NCBI GenBank assembly: GCA_902363375.1
Contig: CABIZX010000004.1
Location: forward strand, 186,001 to 250,000
Origin: Clostridiaceae bacterium
Lineage (GTDB): Bacteria > Bacillota > Clostridia > Clostridiales > Clostridiaceae
DNA: 64,000 nt
Reading direction: 5' to 3'
Shown: positions 17,118 through 26,474 of the stretch, one piece after another
How the letters are laid out: the number at the start of each line of letters is the position of its first letter
How positions within the stretch are numbered: position 1 is the stretch's first letter
Notes under the pieces: generated by a model
What the model was told of the DNA's origin: nothing
Seen by the model: the letters and a program-made list of their open reading frames with translations, nothing else
Database searches by the model: none
Translations under genes and position numbers: made by a program

Positions 17118-19733
17118 TTACATTGTATCTAAACTTTTACTACTTATTTTAAATACTATTTGCTCGTCTTTACCATCAATTAAAATATTACATCCATTAT
17201 AAACTTCTCCTGCTATAATCTTCTTAGCAATCGTAGTTTCTAATGTATTTCCGATATATCTCTTAAGTGGTCTTGCTCCATAAATCGGATCATAACCTTC
17301 TTCTGCTAATATTTCTTTAGCTTTATCTGTAAGCTCTAGACCTATATTCTTATCATTTAATCTCTCTCTAACTTCATCAATAAATATATCAATTATCTTC
17401 TTAATACCTTCAATATCTAATGATTTAAACATTATAATATCATCTACACGATTTAAAAATTCTGGTTTAAATCTACGCTTCATTTCATTCATTACTAAAT
17501 TTCTAGTTTCTTTAGTAATAGCACCATTATCTTCTAGCATATAGCTGCTGCCTATATTAGAAGTCATTATTATAATTGTATTTTTAAAGTCTACAGTCTT
17601 ACCCTTATTATCTGTAAGTCTTCCATCATCTAATATCTGTAAGAATATATTAAATACATCTTCATGTGCTTTTTCTATTTCATCAAATAAAACTACTGAA
17701 TATGGATTTCTTCTTACAGCTTCAGTTAACTGACCACCTTCTTCATATCCCACATATCCTGGAGGGGCTCCTATAAGCCTTGATACTGAATACTTCTCCA
17801 TATACTCAGACATATCAATTCTTATAATGTTATCCTCACTATCAAATAGGTTTCTTGCTAAAGTTTTAGCTAATTCTGTTTTACCTACTCCTGTAGGTCC
17901 TAAAAAGATAAATGATCCTATTGGTTTCTTTTCATCTTTCATACCAGCTCTAGCTCTAATTACTGCATTAGCAACAGCTGTTACTGCCTCATCTTGACCT
18001 ATTACTCTCTTATGAAGTTCTTCATCTAACCTTAAAAGTTTTTCCTTTTCTCCTTCAACTAGTCTAGTCACTGGTATTCCAGTCCACTTAGATACAATTT
18101 GAGATATTTCTTCTTCTGTAACTTCTTCTTTTAGAAGAGCTGCTTCATAATTCTTATGCATATTCTCTTCTTTTTCTTTTATTTCTTCTTCTAATCGTGG
18201 TATAACTCCATACTTAAGTTCTGCTGCACTATTTAAATCATATTCTCTTTCATATTTTTCAACCTTGCCTCTAGCTTCATCCAGCTGTTCTTTTAAAGTT
18301 CTAACCTCAAGAATTTTACTTTTTTCATGTTCATATTTAGCAGTCATTTCATCATTTTTTTCTTTTAATTCTGCTAATTCTTTTTGTAACTCCTCTAGCC
18401 TTTTCTTAGATGCTTCATCACTTTCTTTAAGTAGTGCCTCCCTTTCTGTCTCTAAGGTAAATAGTTTTCTTCTAACCATATCTAACTCTGTAGGAAGGGA
18501 ATCTATTTCACTTCTTATCATAGCTCCAGCTTCATCAATTAAGTCTATAGCTTTGTCTGGCAAGAATCTATCTTGAATATATCTATGAGATAATTTTGCA
18601 GCTGCTACAATAGCTGAATCATGAATTCTAACTCCATGATGTATTTCGAATCTTTCTTTAAGTCCTCTTAATATTGAAATTGTATCTTGTACCGTAGGCT
18701 CATCTGCAATAACTGGTTGAAATCTTCTTTCTAATGCTTTATCTTTTTCTATATACTGTCTATATTCATCAAAGGTAGTAGCTCCAATACAGTGTAGTTC
18801 CCCTCTAGCTAGCATAGGCTTTATAAGATTTCCTGCATCCATAGCACCATCAGTCTTTCCTGCTCCTACGATAGTATGAATTTCATCTATAAATAGTATT
18901 ATTTTGCCATCAGAGCTCTTTACTTCTTTAAGTACAGCTTTAAGTCTTTCTTCAAATTCACCTCTATATTTAGCTCCTGCAATTAAAGCTCCCATATCTA
19001 GGGAAAAGATTATTCTATTCTTTAATCCTTCTGGTACATCTCCACGTACAATTCTTTCTGCTAATCCTTCAACTATGGCAGTTTTACCTACACCAGGTTC
19101 ACCAATAAGTACTGGGTTATTTTTAGTTCTTCTAGATAAAATTCTAATTACACGTCTTATTTCTTCATCTCTTCCTATAACAGGATCTAACTTATGTTCT
19201 TTAGCAAGATCTATTAAATTAGTTCCATATTTAGCAAGAGCATCATAAGTTCCTTCTGGATCATTAGTATCGACTCTTTGATTTCCTCTAACTTGAGATA
19301 AAATCTCCATAAAACTTGCTTTATTGATTTTATATTCTTTAAGAATTTTACCTACTATTCCTTTTGAGTCTATATCCATAATAGCAAGCATGACATGTTC
19401 TACACTTATATATGAATCATGAAACTTTTCTGATATATCCTGTGCCTTAACTAAAACTTCATTAATTCTTCTAGTTGCAGTCACACCAGAAGAACGCGCC
19501 CCTTCACCTAAGACTTTAGGCATTTTTTCTAATTCCAAATTTACCTTTCTCTTAAGTCCATCTACATCCACACCCATTTTTTCAAATACATTAGGTATTA
19601 AACCATCTCTTTGATTTAAAAGAGATGAAAATAAATGAATGATATCTACTTGCTGATGATTATTTTTCACAGCTTCATCATATGCATCATTTAAACTTTG
19701 TTGAACTCTTATAGTTAATTTTTCTGCTTCCAT
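17118..19733 (-). CDS. clpB: ATP-dependent disaggregase ClpB
   Basis: An 871-residue Hsp100 protein: N-terminal double Clp-N repeat (about 1-145), first AAA+ module with GEPGVGKT (about 203), the ClpB-type middle coiled coil (about 405-520), second AAA+ module with GPTGVGKT (about 605) and a C-terminal small domain. No ClpP-binding IGF/L loop is evident and the long middle domain marks ClpB rather than ClpC/ClpE. It works with DnaK to dissolve aggregates. The ATG has only a weak AGG seven bases upstream; a better AAAGGAG lies beyond a hairpin. It follows a MarR gene by 59 bases and is likely in its operon; I see no CIRCE or CtsR-like site. Confidence 0.96.
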   Translation of the reverse strand: MEAEKLTIRVQQSLNDAYDEAVKNNHQQVDIIHLFSSLLNQRDGLIPNVFEKMGVDVDGLKRKVNLELEKMPKVLGEGARSSGVTATRRINEVLVKAQDISEKFHDSYISVEHVMLAIMDIDSKGIVGKILKEYKINKASFMEILSQVRGNQRVDTNDPEGTYDALAKYGTNLIDLAKEHKLDPVIGRDEEIRRVIRILSRRTKNNPVLIGEPGVGKTAIVEGLAERIVRGDVPEGLKNRIIFSLDMGALIAGAKYRGEFEERLKAVLKEVKSSDGKIILFIDEIHTIVGAGKTDGAMDAGNLIKPMLARGELHCIGATTFDEYRQYIEKDKALERRFQPVIADEPTVQDTISILRGLKERFEIHHGVRIHDSAIVAAAKLSHRYIQDRFLPDKAIDLIDEAGAMIRSEIDSLPTELDMVRRKLFTLETEREALLKESDEASKKRLEELQKELAELKEKNDEMTAKYEHEKSKILEVRTLKEQLDEARGKVEKYEREYDLNSAAELKYGVIPRLEEEIKEKEENMHKNYEAALLKEEVTEEEISQIVSKWTGIPVTRLVEGEKEKLLRLDEELHKRVIGQDEAVTAVANAVIRARAGMKDEKKPIGSFIFLGPTGVGKTELAKTLARNLFDSEDNIIRIDMSEYMEKYSVSRLIGAPPGYVGYEEGGQLTEAVRRNPYSVVLFDEIEKAHEDVFNIFLQILDDGRLTDNKGKTVDFKNTIIIMTSNIGSSYMLEDNGAITKETRNLVMNEMKRRFKPEFLNRVDDIIMFKSLDIEGIKKIIDIFIDEVRERLNDKNIGLELTDKAKEILAEEGYDPIYGARPLKRYIGNTLETTIAKKIIAGEVYNGCNILIDGKDEQIVFKISSKSLDTM

Positions 19734-19790
19734 AATAGTACCTAGCTACTAAATTTTATTTAAGTAGCATTCTCCTTTCATAAAATTTTC
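19734..19790 (-). promoter_or_regulatory. Hairpin between a strong Shine-Dalgarno and the clpB start
   Basis: Reading the minus strand, AAAGGAG is followed by GCTACT, 12 bases, AGTAGC, and then TAGGTACTATT and the ATG. The 6-bp hairpin would shorten the distance between the strong site and the start if it forms, and would leave the weak AGG alone if it melts. It could tune clpB translation by temperature; this is a hypothesis. Confidence 0.35.
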
Positions 19791-19792
19791 AT

Positions 19793-20230
19793 TTAAATAT
19801 TTTCTACTATCTTTTTAAATAGTTTTAAGAATTCTTCTCTTTCATCCTTTGTATCTAAAGCACTTAAAATATACCCATATAATTTTTTTTCAAAAGCTAG
19901 ATGTTCATCTTTTACAGCCTGACCCTCATCTGTAAGCTGCAACCCATAGGATCTTCTATCTCTTTTACTTATAGTTCTATTTACGTAGTTAAGTTTCTCT
20001 AGTCTATCAATAGCACTAGTTAAAGTGCTTTTTGGTATATCTAACATAGTGCAAATTTCTTTTAAAATTATATCTTCCCTTTCATAAACTATTCTTATAA
20101 TACCTATTTCCATTGTTGTAAGCTTATCTATTTTGGGAAATTCTTCTTTATTTCTATATTGATTTGAACTTGCTACGAATATTCTCCATAACTTACTAAA
20201 TTCTTCAATTAATTCATCCCTTTCATCCAT
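19793..20230 (-). CDS. MarR family transcriptional regulator
   Basis: A 145-residue winged-helix protein. The recognition region DIPKSTLTSAIDRLEKLNYVNRTISKRDRRSYGLQLTDEG (residues about 65-105: helix-turn-helix then the wing with KRDRRS) is typical of MarR proteins. A cysteine sits in KEICTML just before the recognition helix; whether it is a redox sensor is open. ATG at 20230 is preceded by GGAGTAGATGGA. The gene lies upstream of clpB in the same direction and its promoter contains two palindromes that fit autoregulation, so it may couple a small-molecule or redox signal to clpB. Confidence 0.9.
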   Translation of the reverse strand: MDERDELIEEFSKLWRIFVASSNQYRNKEEFPKIDKLTTMEIGIIRIVYEREDIILKEICTMLDIPKSTLTSAIDRLEKLNYVNRTISKRDRRSYGLQLTDEGQAVKDEHLAFEKKLYGYILSALDTKDEREEFLKLFKKIVENI

Positions 20231-20334
20231 TCCATCTACTCCTTTAAAACACCTTATATTTCAATTTACCTAGATAAATTTTAAGTTTCTAGATTACAAC
20301 TGATAATATTATTTACTAAAAATAATATTTAATT

Positions 20335-20394
20335 AGTACGACATTCGTACTTTTTCTTTAATTCAATAGTACATCCATCGTACTAAATTGTCAA
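20335..20394 (-). promoter_or_regulatory. Promoter with paired operators for the MarR-clpB operon
   Basis: On the minus strand TTGACA (20394-20389), 17 bases and TACTAT (20371-20366) form a near-consensus promoter. Two 17-bp palindromes sit on it: AGTACAT-CCA-TCGTACT at 20368-20384, between and over the hexamers, and the perfect AGTACGA-CAT-TCGTACT at 20335-20351, just past the start site. Their centres are 33 bp apart, about three helical turns, as for two dimers on one DNA face. Confidence 0.8.
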
Positions 20395-20409
20395 CATTGA
20401 AATTTATTC

Positions 20410-20668
20410 CAATTTGCAAATTGCATATTTATAGTGTCTATAAGAAAAACTATAACCATAATTCTTTGTTTCAGAGGAAATTTTAATTCATCTGAAACTT
20501 ACTAAACAACGTTCTTAGTGTCAGTACTTTTGATAATTAGAACTCATTGTCCTTTAGGAGAAATGGTTCTCCAGAAACATATCACTCTTTCTCAAATTTA
20601 AATAAAATCGAAGTGTTAGAGCTGTGGTGTCCATCGAATAAATGTTGTTAATCTTAGGAGGTATTTAT
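20410..20668 (+). promoter_or_regulatory. Upstream region and long leader of the rubrerythrin gene
   Basis: About 240 bases without a gene. A 14-bp perfect palindrome CAATTTGCAAATTG is at 20410-20423. Further on are two hairpins: GTTTCAGA (20468-20475) with TCTGAAAC (20491-20498), and GGAGAA with TTCTCC at 20557-20572. Neither has a T run, so they are not obvious terminators. They suggest a structured 5' UTR, but I recognise no known riboswitch. Confidence 0.4.
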
Positions 20669-21208
20669 ATGAATTTAAACGGAACTAAAACTGAAGGAAA
20701 TTTAAAAGCAGCTTTTGCAGGTGAATCTCAAGCTAGAAATAAATATACCTATTACGCATGCAAAGCTAGAGAAGAAGGTTATGAACAAATTGCTGATATA
20801 TTCGAAGAAACTGCCCATAATGAAATGTCTCATGCTAGGCTTTGGTTTAAATTTCTAAATAACGAAAGTATTCCTTCAACAGAAGAGAATTTAAAGGATG
20901 CAGCTGGTGGTGAAAATTACGAACACACTGATATGTATAAACAATTTGCTGATGATGCTAAAGCAGAAGGTTTTGATAAAATAGCTCTCTTGTTTGAAGC
21001 TGTTGGAAAAATAGAACATGAACATGAGCAAAGATACTTAAAACTTCTAGAAAATTTAAAAAATGATAAGATATTTAAAAAAGAAGAAAAAACTACTTGG
21101 ATATGCAGAGAATGTGGTTATATATATGTTGGTGAACAAGCTCCAAATACATGTCCAGTTTGTAAGTATCCAAAAGCTTTCTTTGAAGTTAAATCAGATA
21201 ACTTTTAG
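20669..21208 (+). CDS. rbr: Rubrerythrin
   Basis: A 179-residue protein; ATG at 20669 has AGGAGGT eight bases upstream, better than an in-frame TTG 27 bases earlier. The N-terminal ferritin-like four-helix domain carries the diiron ligands (GESQARNKY, EETAHNEMSHAR, AVGKIEHEHEQR), and the C-terminal rubredoxin domain binds one iron through CRECG and CPVCK (about 150-170). Rubrerythrin is an NADH-linked peroxidase of anaerobes that reduces hydrogen peroxide using rubredoxin electrons. It is monocistronic with a strong terminator. Confidence 0.97.
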   Translation: MNLNGTKTEGNLKAAFAGESQARNKYTYYACKAREEGYEQIADIFEETAHNEMSHARLWFKFLNNESIPSTEENLKDAAGGENYEHTDMYKQFADDAKAEGFDKIALLFEAVGKIEHEHEQRYLKLLENLKNDKIFKKEEKTTWICRECGYIYVGEQAPNTCPVCKYPKAFFEVKSDNF

Positions 21209-21232
21209 TCATTGTTAGATATATAAAATCAA

Positions 21233-21268
21233 AATAACCTTGCTATAATACACTCTAGCAAGGTTATT
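21233..21268. terminator. Bidirectional terminator between rubrerythrin and nitroreductase
   Basis: A perfect 12-bp stem, AATAACCTTGCT at 21233-21244 with AGCAAGGTTATT at 21257-21268, between two convergent genes. Confidence 0.88.
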
Positions 21269-21277
21269 CACTATTTA

Positions 21278-22060
21278 CTATATATTATTCTTAGAAAGCC
21301 ACTTATCTACGGCTAATTTTAGGCTTTTATCCATCTCTTCCATAAAGTCACTTCCAAATTTTCTTCCATAAAGATTTTGGCCAAAATTCTTAGCACCATA
21401 AATATTGGTCTTTGGCATCTTTGCTTCTAAATCCTTATACATATCTTCAAATTCTTCATTTGATAAATCTCTATATTTTTCATTAAAAACTATATATTTC
21501 TTATCAAATCTAGATTGTATTACTCTTGGATAATTTTCTGGATAATATCCTAAACATAACATAGCTACTGGCATTGTCCAATCTTCGAGATTAAACATTT
21601 CTCTATGCACCTCATAATTTTCTACTATATCTCCAATATAGCAAGTACCAAGTCCTAAAGATTCTGCTGCAATTACAGCATTTTGCGCTGCTATAAAGGC
21701 ATCTCCTGCTGCCAAGAAAAGTTGAGCTAAATCTGGAGTTCTAATCTCTTCATGTTTCTTAGCACAGTATTCCTCTACTCCACTAACCTTGAAATATCTA
21801 TTGAGTCTATGAGCATCTGCTAGAAATATAATTATCACTGGAGCATTTGCTATAAATGGTTGATTATCACAGGTTTTTGATAGCTTTTTCTTTTTCTCTT
21901 CATCCCTTACAACTATCATAGAGTACATCATTACATTTCCTGCTGTCGGCGCTCGCATTGCACTATTTAAAACTACATCTAAAACTTCATCACTAACTTC
22001 TTTGTCTGCATATTTTCTTAAAGACACTCTTTTATTAATTAAGTCTATAGTTTCGTTCAT
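21278..22060 (-). CDS. Nitroreductase family flavoprotein
   Basis: A 260-residue protein of the FMN-dependent nitroreductase fold. The N-terminal RVSLRKYADKEV gives the phosphate-binding Arg/Ser residues, APTAGNVMMY is the usual FMN loop, and AAESLGLGTCYIGDI is the second conserved block. The family reduces nitro compounds, quinones or flavins with NAD(P)H; the natural substrate here is unknown. The C-terminal extension of about 60 residues resembles NfsA/FRP-type members. ATG preceded by a GGGGATGAAG-like site. It is a single gene. Confidence 0.9.
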   Translation of the reverse strand: MNETIDLINKRVSLRKYADKEVSDEVLDVVLNSAMRAPTAGNVMMYSMIVVRDEEKKKKLSKTCDNQPFIANAPVIIIFLADAHRLNRYFKVSGVEEYCAKKHEEIRTPDLAQLFLAAGDAFIAAQNAVIAAESLGLGTCYIGDIVENYEVHREMFNLEDWTMPVAMLCLGYYPENYPRVIQSRFDKKYIVFNEKYRDLSNEEFEDMYKDLEAKMPKTNIYGAKNFGQNLYGRKFGSDFMEEMDKSLKLAVDKWLSKNNI

Positions 22061-22219
22061 GTCTTCATCCCCTATCCTTATAATTTAAATTCAATTTAAC
22101 TATTACCATTATTTTAACACTAATCCTTTTCATTCTAAACATTAAATTAAAGAATCTTATAAATATTATGTATATTTTTTTATAAACACATAAGTAACTT
22201 AAATATAGCCCTAATAAGC

Positions 22220-22265
22220 AAAGCAAAAGTAGTAATGGACCTATAACCATTACTACTTTTGCTTT
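22220..22265. terminator. Strong terminator downstream of the YgiQ gene
   Basis: A perfect 19-bp stem (22220-22238 with 22247-22265) and an 8-base loop, located 43 bases beyond the stop of the minus-strand YgiQ gene. T-rich on both sides. Confidence 0.9.
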
Positions 22266-22307
22266 ATATTTATTGTAAATTAATATACTAATTCTTATAT
22301 TTTTATA

Positions 22308-24416
22308 CTATTGACGGGTTTTTTTCATAGATTTCTTTCTACTTGAACCTTGACCTTTCCTACTATCAAGATTATATCTACCCTTATCATTTATCTTGCT
22401 CCTAGTATCAGATTTCTTATTGTTTCTTCCACCTGTACCTTTTAAATTCTCTTTTTTATTTCCTATACTCCCATTCTTTGTGCTGCTTTTAGCCTTTTTA
22501 CCTTTCAAATGATTTCTTCCTTGATTTTCTTTGGATGAAATTGAAGTACCACTACCTTGATCTTTAATTCCCCTATTACGTCTATTATGATTTTCAGTAT
22601 ACTTAGAATTTCTCTTCTGTGTTTTTTGTCTTATTAAACACTTCGGTCCATTTCCTATTAAATCTTCTCTTCCAGCTTCTATTAAAGCTTCATATACTAT
22701 ATCATACTTTTTAGGATTTCTATACTGAAGCAAAGCTCTTTGCATAGCTTTTTCTCTTTTAGTTTTAGGTACATATACTTCTTTCATTGTCAAAGGATCT
22801 ACTCCAGTATAGAACATGGCTGTAGATAAAGTTCCTGGTGTTGGGTAAAAATCCTGAACTTGTTCTGGCTGATAATAAATATCTCTTAAGTATTCTGCTA
22901 GCTCTATAGCTGATGCTAATGTACTTCCTGGATGACTAGACATTAAATACGGTATAATATATTGTTTCTTTCCAACTTGTTCAGTAAGCTTATAAAATTT
23001 TTCTACAAATCTATCATAAGTCTTCCCAGATGGTTTTCCCATATACTTTAGTGCTTCTGCAGAAACATGTTCTGGAGCTACCTTTAATTGTCCACTTACA
23101 TGATGTTCTACCAACTCTTTAAAGAAGGTATCATTTTTATCTGCCATTATATAATCATAACGTAACCCTGATCGTACAAATGCTTTTTTCACTCCAGGTA
23201 CAGTTCTTATCTTTCTTAATAATTCCAGGTATTCAGTGTGATCTGCATCTATATTTTTACATGGTCTAGGATAAAGACACTGCTTATGCTTACACGCTCC
23301 ATGCTTAAGCTGAGTTTTACAAGCTGGACGTCTAAAGTTTGCCGTAGGACCTCCCACATCATGAATATATCCCTTAAAATCCGGTAAATTAGTTATCTCT
23401 ACCGCTTCCTGTAAAATAGACTCCTCACTTCTACTCTGAACTATTCTCCCTTGATGGAAAGTTATAGCACAAAAGGAACAGCTACCAAAACACCCTCTAG
23501 AACTTACTATGCTAAATTTAACCTCTTCGATAGCTGCAATTCCTCCAGCTTCCTCGTAGCACGGATGATAATTTTTTGTATAAGGTAATCCATAAACATG
23601 ATCTAGCTCTTCTCTTGTAAGAGGCATCTCCGGCCTATTTTGCACCACATACCTATTAGCATGCTTTTGTACTAAAGTCTTTCCTCTAACTGGATCTTGC
23701 TCCTCATATTGAATCTTAAAGGCTTTAGCATATTCCATCTTATCTATAGACACAGCCTTATAAGAAGGTATCTCTATATAATCACTTACATAGTCAAGAT
23801 CATCTATTATATAACATGTTCCTGGTACGTGTCTTATGTACTGCACTTCTAATCCATCATTTAAACAATTCGCCACTTCTACTATTTGCTTTTCACTCAT
23901 TCCATAAATAAGTAAATCAGCTCCACTATCTATTAACATAGATTTTCTTACTTTGTCACTCCAATAATCATAATGAGCAAATCTTCTAAGACTAGCTTCC
24001 ACACCACCAATTATAACTGTTATATCCTTATATGCTTCTCTAATTTTATTACAATATACAATAGTAGCTCTATCTGGTCTTAATCCCATTTTCCCTCCAG
24101 GAGAATAGAGATCCTTCTCTCTAAGTCTTTTCGCCACAGTATAGTGGTTTACCATGGAATCCATATTTCCACCATTAACTAGGAATCCTAGTCTAGGTCT
24201 TCCTAACTTCATAAAATCCTCAGTTGTATGCCAATCTGGTTGAGGTATTATTCCCACCTTAAAACCAGCATCTTCAAGAACTCTAGATATTATAGCCGTG
24301 CCAAAACTATGATGATCTATATATGCATCTCCTGTTACTATAATAAAATCTAATTGCTCCCATTGTCTTTCTATCATATCTTCTTTACAAATGGGTAAAA
24401 ATCTATTTCCCGACAT
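22308..24416 (-). CDS. YgiQ family radical SAM protein (UPF0313)
   Basis: A 702-residue protein. An N-terminal B12-binding-like domain ([26 protein letters not shown]) is followed by a radical SAM core with the CxxxCxxC cluster motif in [20 protein letters not shown] (about residue 310). The family's C-terminal region follows, including a [17 protein letters not shown] segment and [19 protein letters not shown]. The last about 90 residues are a very basic, low-complexity tail rich in Lys, Arg, Asn and Gly that suggests nucleic-acid contact. The substrate of YgiQ proteins is not established. ATG with a weak upstream site. Confidence 0.93.
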   Translation of the reverse strand: MSGNRFLPICKEDMIERQWEQLDFIIVTGDAYIDHHSFGTAIISRVLEDAGFKVGIIPQPDWHTTEDFMKLGRPRLGFLVNGGNMDSMVNHYTVAKRLREKDLYSPGGKMGLRPDRATIVYCNKIREAYKDITVIIGGVEASLRRFAHYDYWSDKVRKSMLIDSGADLLIYGMSEKQIVEVANCLNDGLEVQYIRHVPGTCYIIDDLDYVSDYIEIPSYKAVSIDKMEYAKAFKIQYEEQDPVRGKTLVQKHANRYVVQNRPEMPLTREELDHVYGLPYTKNYHPCYEEAGGIAAIEEVKFSIVSSRGCFGSCSFCAITFHQGRIVQSRSEESILQEAVEITNLPDFKGYIHDVGGPTANFRRPACKTQLKHGACKHKQCLYPRPCKNIDADHTEYLELLRKIRTVPGVKKAFVRSGLRYDYIMADKNDTFFKELVEHHVSGQLKVAPEHVSAEALKYMGKPSGKTYDRFVEKFYKLTEQVGKKQYIIPYLMSSHPGSTLASAIELAEYLRDIYYQPEQVQDFYPTPGTLSTAMFYTGVDPLTMKEVYVPKTKREKAMQRALLQYRNPKKYDIVYEALIEAGREDLIGNGPKCLIRQKTQKRNSKYTENHNRRNRGIKDQGSGTSISSKENQGRNHLKGKKAKSSTKNGSIGNKKENLKGTGGRNNKKSDTRSKINDKGRYNLDSRKGQGSSRKKSMKKTRQ

Positions 24417-24474
24417 TTTATCACCTACTCAAATATAGTTCAAACGTATAATTCAACTCAAGGTTTAATTATAC

Positions 24475-24525
24475 TATAAAAAGAATCAAGAGACTATTTC
24501 TTTTACAAAATAATCTCCTGACTCT
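24475..24525 (-). terminator. Terminator of the glyceraldehyde-3-phosphate dehydrogenase gene
   Basis: On the minus strand a 17-bp stem forms between 24525-24509 and 24498-24482 with three G-U pairs, followed by TTTTTAT. On the plus strand the same positions would be A-C mismatches, so the hairpin works only for minus-strand transcripts, as expected for its position. Confidence 0.88.
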
Positions 24526-24596
24526 AAATTAAATATATTGGTATTTTATAATAGTTGGCTAAATTAATTTATATTGTTACTAAAAACGCATAGTTT

Positions 24597-25628
24597 CTAA
24601 GCTATTTTAGTAACTTTTTCTTCTAATAACATCTGTGCAACATAGTTGGCTAAATCTACAACTCTTGCTGAGTATCCCCACTCGTTATCATACCAAGATG
24701 CTATCTTTATCATATTTCCATTTACCATAGTTGATAATCCATCTACTATAGAAGATCTGCTATCCCCCTTAAAGTCTACAGATACCAATGGTAATTCACA
24801 TAATCCTAATATTCCTTTAAGCTCATTTTCAGAAGCCTCTTTAATTACTCTATTAATTTCTTCTACTGTTGTTTCTTTTTCAACTTCACATACTAAATCT
24901 GTGATAGATACAGCTGCTGTTGGAACTCTCAAAGCAAAACCATCTAGTCTACCTTTTAATTGAGGTAATACCTTTGCAACTGCTTTAGCAGCTCCTGTTG
25001 TAGTTGGTACTATGGATTCACCTGCTGCTCTTGCTCGTCTTAAATCTTTATGACTCTTATCAAGAATTTGTTGGTCATTTGTATAAGAGTGAACTGTAGT
25101 TATAAATCCTTTTTTAATGCCGAATTTATCATCTATTACTTTAGCCACAGGTGCTAGACAATTTGTAGTACATGATGCATTTGATATAATTGTGTGTTTT
25201 GATAAATCTAATTCAGAATCATTTACACCCATTACTACTGTAATATCCTCATCTTTACCTGGTGCTGTTAATATAACTTTTTTAGCTCCAGCTTTTACAT
25301 GATCCATAAGTTCTTCTTTTGTCTTAAATTTTCCAGTAGACTCTATAACTAAATCAACTTCTAAATCCTTCCAAGGAATTTCCTTTGGTGAATTACATCT
25401 TGTTATTTTTATTTCTCTATCATTAATAATTATTGAATCATCTGTTGTCTTAACTTCTCCCTTGAAGGTACCAAAGCATGAATCATAAACAAATAAATGT
25501 GCAAGTGTCTTTATATCGGCTCTAGCATTTATAGCTACAATGTTAAAATCCTTCTCTTGACTTTCACATGCTATCCTTAAAAAAGTTCTTCCGATTCTTC
25601 CGAATCCATTTATTCCAACGTTTATCAT
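24597..25628 (-). CDS. Type I glyceraldehyde-3-phosphate dehydrogenase, GapB-like
   Basis: A 343-residue GAPDH: GINGFGRIGR Rossmann motif at the N-terminus, catalytic SNASCTTNCLAP (about 150), HSYTNDQ, TGAAKAV and the C-terminal WYDNEWGYS. The end of the second strand reads INARAD instead of the INDL of NAD-specific enzymes, so the Asp that selects NAD over NADP is missing; GapB enzymes share this feature. It is not in a gap-pgk-tpi cluster. It may therefore be NADP-dependent and anabolic; this is inference. ATG at 25628 has GGGGG upstream; a good promoter is 43 bases further out. Confidence 0.93.
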   Translation of the reverse strand: MINVGINGFGRIGRTFLRIACESQEKDFNIVAINARADIKTLAHLFVYDSCFGTFKGEVKTTDDSIIINDREIKITRCNSPKEIPWKDLEVDLVIESTGKFKTKEELMDHVKAGAKKVILTAPGKDEDITVVMGVNDSELDLSKHTIISNASCTTNCLAPVAKVIDDKFGIKKGFITTVHSYTNDQQILDKSHKDLRRARAAGESIVPTTTGAAKAVAKVLPQLKGRLDGFALRVPTAAVSITDLVCEVEKETTVEEINRVIKEASENELKGILGLCELPLVSVDFKGDSRSSIVDGLSTMVNGNMIKIASWYDNEWGYSARVVDLANYVAQMLLEEKVTKIA

Positions 25629-25670
25629 AATTGAACCCCCGCTATTCATTGTTATACTCTTTATATTAAT

Positions 25671-25699
25671 ATAGTATATCACATTAGAAAGTGTGTCAA
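25671..25699 (-). promoter_or_regulatory. Sigma-A-type promoter of the GAPDH gene
   Basis: TTGACA (25699-25694), 17 bases, TACTAT (25676-25671), leaving a leader of about 35 bases before the ATG at 25628. Confidence 0.8.
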
Positions 25700-25901
25700 A
25701 TATAATGCACCATATTTTTTATTGATTTTACATTGGAATATATGGTTTTCTCTTTTTTTCTTCACTTTGCTACCGTTTTCATAATTATTTTTATGTAAAA
25801 AATATTAAATTTGCCAGTAAATTTATTAAATTATATTAAAAAATATCTATATATTACTAATATATGTGCTACACTCTTGAATTTGTGATACTCAATAAAT
25901 A

Positions 25902-26013
25902 AAAAAGCCCTCACAAAATATATTCTAATTTTTATAAATGCTAAACTTAAAATTACCATCATAATAAGTTATTAGCACATATTAAGATTACTATATTCTG
26001 CAAAAGCCTTTTT
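25902..26013. repeat. Dispersed palindromic repeat, copy E (diverged)
   Basis: The left arm AAAAAGCCCTCACAAAATAT resembles the left arm at 30545, and the right arm ATATTCTGCAAAAGCCTTTTT pairs with it imperfectly around an AT-rich middle. It fills most of the 399-base gap between the GAPDH and thioredoxin genes, at the 5' side of the GAPDH promoter and just after the thioredoxin stop, so it may terminate thioredoxin transcription. Confidence 0.55.
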
Positions 26014-26027
26014 ATTCTATATTACTT

Positions 26028-26336
26028 TTAAAGATGAGCTTTAAGTTTATCTTTAATATCTTCTGGAGACATATATCCTACCATTCTATCTACAGGATTT
26101 CCATCTCTTAGTACTACCATAGTAGGTACGCTCATAACTGAGAATTTTTTGGCAAGATATCTACTTCTATCAATATCTGATTTTAAAAATTTAATCTTTC
26201 CACCAAAATTCCCTTCAATATCTTCTAAAACTGGAGATAATCTTTGGCATGGTCCACACCATGTAGCAAAAAAGTCTACTAATACTAATCCTCTTCCTGC
26301 TTCACGTTCAAAATTATTTTCATCTATAACTTTCAT
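26028..26336 (-). CDS. trxA: Thioredoxin
   Basis: A 102-residue single-domain thioredoxin. The active site is FFATWCGPCQRLSP (Cys about 29 and 32), with the buried Asp replaced region VLVDFFATWCGPC and the cis-proline loop SVMSVPTMVV (about 73-80). It reduces disulfides in the cytoplasm with thioredoxin reductase, which is not in this window. ATG with GGGAGGACATTTGTT upstream. It lies between the ABC exporter and GAPDH units and probably has its own promoter. Confidence 0.95.
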   Translation of the reverse strand: MKVIDENNFEREAGRGLVLVDFFATWCGPCQRLSPVLEDIEGNFGGKIKFLKSDIDRSRYLAKKFSVMSVPTMVVLRDGNPVDRMVGYMSPEDIKDKLKAHL

Positions 26337-26474
26337 AACAAATGTCCTCCCATTTATTAAATGTTTATACCTTTATTTTACTATAAATACATAAACTTTA
26401 AAAGCATTCCCTGTTTATTATATTTCTTATTTCATAATCCTCCTATAGCTTTAAAAATCACTTTTTAATTATTA

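Noticed and set aside
18265..19248. Long plus-strand frames opposite clpB
   Set aside because: They are antisense to conserved clpB coding sequence, Ser/Leu-rich as expected from complementary codons, and lack ribosome binding sites.
22065..22250. Open frame of 61 hydrophobic codons on the minus strand upstream of the nitroreductase gene
   Set aside because: Its start lies inside the 19-bp terminator stem of the YgiQ gene, it has no ribosome binding site, and its hydrophobicity follows from AT-rich sequence.
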